In this document: positions 5,371 through 6,156 of the stretch, one piece after another
Position numbering within the stretch: position 1 is the first letter of the stretch
Layout: each line of letters starts with the position of its first letter
Assembly: GCA_017613335.1 (NCBI GenBank)
Contig: JAGAEB010000058.1
Location: forward strand, 1-6,156
Source of the DNA: Methanosarcinaceae archaeon
GTDB taxonomy: Archaea; Halobacteriota; Methanosarcinia; Methanosarcinales; Methanosarcinaceae
Direction: 5' to 3'
Length of the DNA stretch: 6,156 nucleotides
Program-made: the position numbers and the translations under genes
Notes under the pieces: generated by a model
The model's input: the letters and a program-made list of their open reading frames with translations, nothing else
The model's database searches: none
Told to the model about the DNA's origin: nothing

Positions 5371-6156
5371 TCAGCTGTCACTGACAAGTCTGTAGACATA
5401 TCCGTTTTCGCTGACGATCTTCTGGAGTTCGATCAGATCGCGGCCGTCAATGATACCGTCTTCATTGATATCGAAAACGTAGTCACCCGGAAGCTCAGTT
5501 CCGTTGACCAGGTAGTCGATCATGCTGACGACAAGATCAGCGCCGGCTCTGACTTTAACGACAGGCTGAGGCGTTCCGAATCCGCCGGTGTAGAAGGATT
5601 TCTCATCGGTGTAATCCTTACCCCTGAAGTTCACGGCTGCCGTGAATGTGACAATGTCGTTTTCAGTCTCGCTTGTCACGGTTGCTTTGACATTTTCTGC
5701 AACAACCTTGCCGCTTTCATCGGTGAAGGTCGCAGTTGCCCTGTAGCTTGTCTTGGAGATCTTCTCCCAAGTCCATTCAACGTCGTAAATGACCGGCTCC
5801 TCGGTCGGCTCCGGACTTTCTGTCGGCTCGGGGCTTTCTGTCGGCTCCGGACTTTCCGTCGGCTCCGGACTTTCCGTGGGTTCCGGACTTTCTGTCGGTT
5901 CCGGACTTTCCGTCGGCTCCGGACTTTCTGTCGGCTCCGGACTTTCTGTCGGCTCCGGACTTTCTGTCGGCTCCGGACTTTCCGTCGGTTCCGGGCTTTC
6001 TGTCGGCTCCGGACTTTCCGTCGGCTCGGGGCTTTCCGTGGGTTCCGGGCTTTCCGTCGGCTCCGGACTTTCCGTCGGCTCGGGGCTTTCCGTGGGTTCC
6101 GGACTTTCCGTCGGCTCGGGGCTTTCCGTGGGTTCCGGACTTTCCGTCGGCTCGGG
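5371..6156 (-). CDS. Secreted surface protein: PEPTES repeats, Ig-like domain, one-loop dockerin (5' end outside window)
   Basis: The C-terminal 261 residues are present; the N-terminus and promoter lie beyond the right edge. In order: 20 hexapeptides of PEPTES, an extended acidic Pro/Thr/Ser linker (5797-6156); a beta-rich domain with YDVEWTWEK, ATATFTDESGK, ATVTSETEND and FRGKDYTDEK, resembling Ig-like modules of gut bacterial and archaeal surface proteins; and a C-terminal dockerin-like motif. The calcium loop DINEDGIIDGRD has Asp/Asn at positions 1, 3, 5, 9 and 12, followed by the helix LIELQKIV. A dockerin normally has two such loops; here the first half (ADLVVSMIDYL) keeps only the helix. 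The shorter frame starting at the GTG at 5679 is internal. Codon use differs from the neighbours: Asp is 6 GAT to 7 GAC. The role, perhaps a surface or cohesin-binding protein, is inferred. Confidence 0.8.
   Translation of the reverse strand, partial: PEPTESPEPTESPEPTESPEPTESPEPTESPEPTESPEPTESPEPTESPEPTESPEPTESPEPTESPEPTESPEPTESPEPTESPEPTESPEPTESPEPTESPEPTESPEPTESPEPTEEPVIYDVEWTWEKISKTSYRATATFTDESGKVVAENVKATVTSETENDIVTFTAAVNFRGKDYTDEKSFYTGGFGTPQPVVKVRAGADLVVSMIDYLVNGTELPGDYVFDINEDGIIDGRDLIELQKIVSENGYVYRLVSDS
5797..6156 (-). repeat. 18-bp tandem array (20 units) encoding PEPTES, with 36-bp higher-order copies
   Basis: Exactly 360 bases make 20 units of 18 bp, each giving Pro-Glu-Pro-Thr-Glu-Ser; the last unit ends in Glu instead of Ser. 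Units differ by silent changes, which exposes a second level. A 36-bp two-unit block is identical at 6011-6046, 6065-6100 and 6101-6136, with a fourth copy started at 6137 and cut by the window edge. The array probably continues to the right. It makes a flexible, extended linker outside the cell. Confidence 0.95.

Overview
This 6.2 kb window looks archaeal. The best guess is a gut- or digester-associated methanogen such as the Methanomassiliicoccales or Methanomicrobiales, but the lineage is an inference. Three signs point that way. There is a TATA-like box (TTTATATA) rather than clear bacterial -35/-10 elements ahead of proB. Shine-Dalgarno sequences are weak or of the short GGTGA type. Two tatC genes are set back to back. 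A bacterial host such as a gut Clostridium is not excluded: the dockerin-bearing surface protein at the right end and the proB/proC pair are both common in gut bacteria. I saw no tRNA, rRNA, CRISPR array or insertion sequence.

Layout, left to right. (1) A minus-strand TatC-family gene runs off the left edge (1-1140). It carries about 160 extra residues in its first extracytoplasmic loop, and the conserved glutamates that read twin-arginine signals are replaced by lysines. (2) A divergent intergenic region (1141-1441) holds a strictly 8-bp-periodic CCGG array. (3) A second, plus-strand TatC (1442-2419) keeps the signal-recognition residues, has a long Ser-rich cytoplasmic N-terminus made of 27-bp DNA repeats, and has Gln in place of the membrane glutamate of TM4. 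(4) An A-rich/CCGG-rich spacer (2420-2763) contains a likely terminator, a TATA box and a dyad just ahead of proB. (5) proB (2764-3948) and proC (4140-5066) encode the first and last enzymes of proline synthesis from glutamate; proA is absent. They are separated by an array of A-tracts phased at about 11 bp. (6) A convergent spacer (5067-5370) holds hairpins and a bidirectional terminator. (7) The 3' end of a minus-strand surface-protein gene (5371-6156) encodes 20 PEPTES hexapeptide repeats, an Ig-like domain and a one-loop dockerin.

The two TatC proteins would form the membrane core of a Tat export system for folded proteins. Their opposite losses of key residues suggest paralogues that share the work, perhaps in one hetero-oligomer; no tatA is in view. 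ProB and ProC act in one pathway and may be co-transcribed, since no T-rich stop is seen between them. The surface protein appears unrelated to these genes.

Two themes cut across the window. Every intergenic region has its own locally amplified array built from CCGG/CCTG words and A-tracts, with periods of 8, 9/18 or about 11 bp. Synonymous sites are also strongly strand-asymmetric: the plus strand favours C and A whichever strand is coding, except in the dockerin gene, which is mixed.
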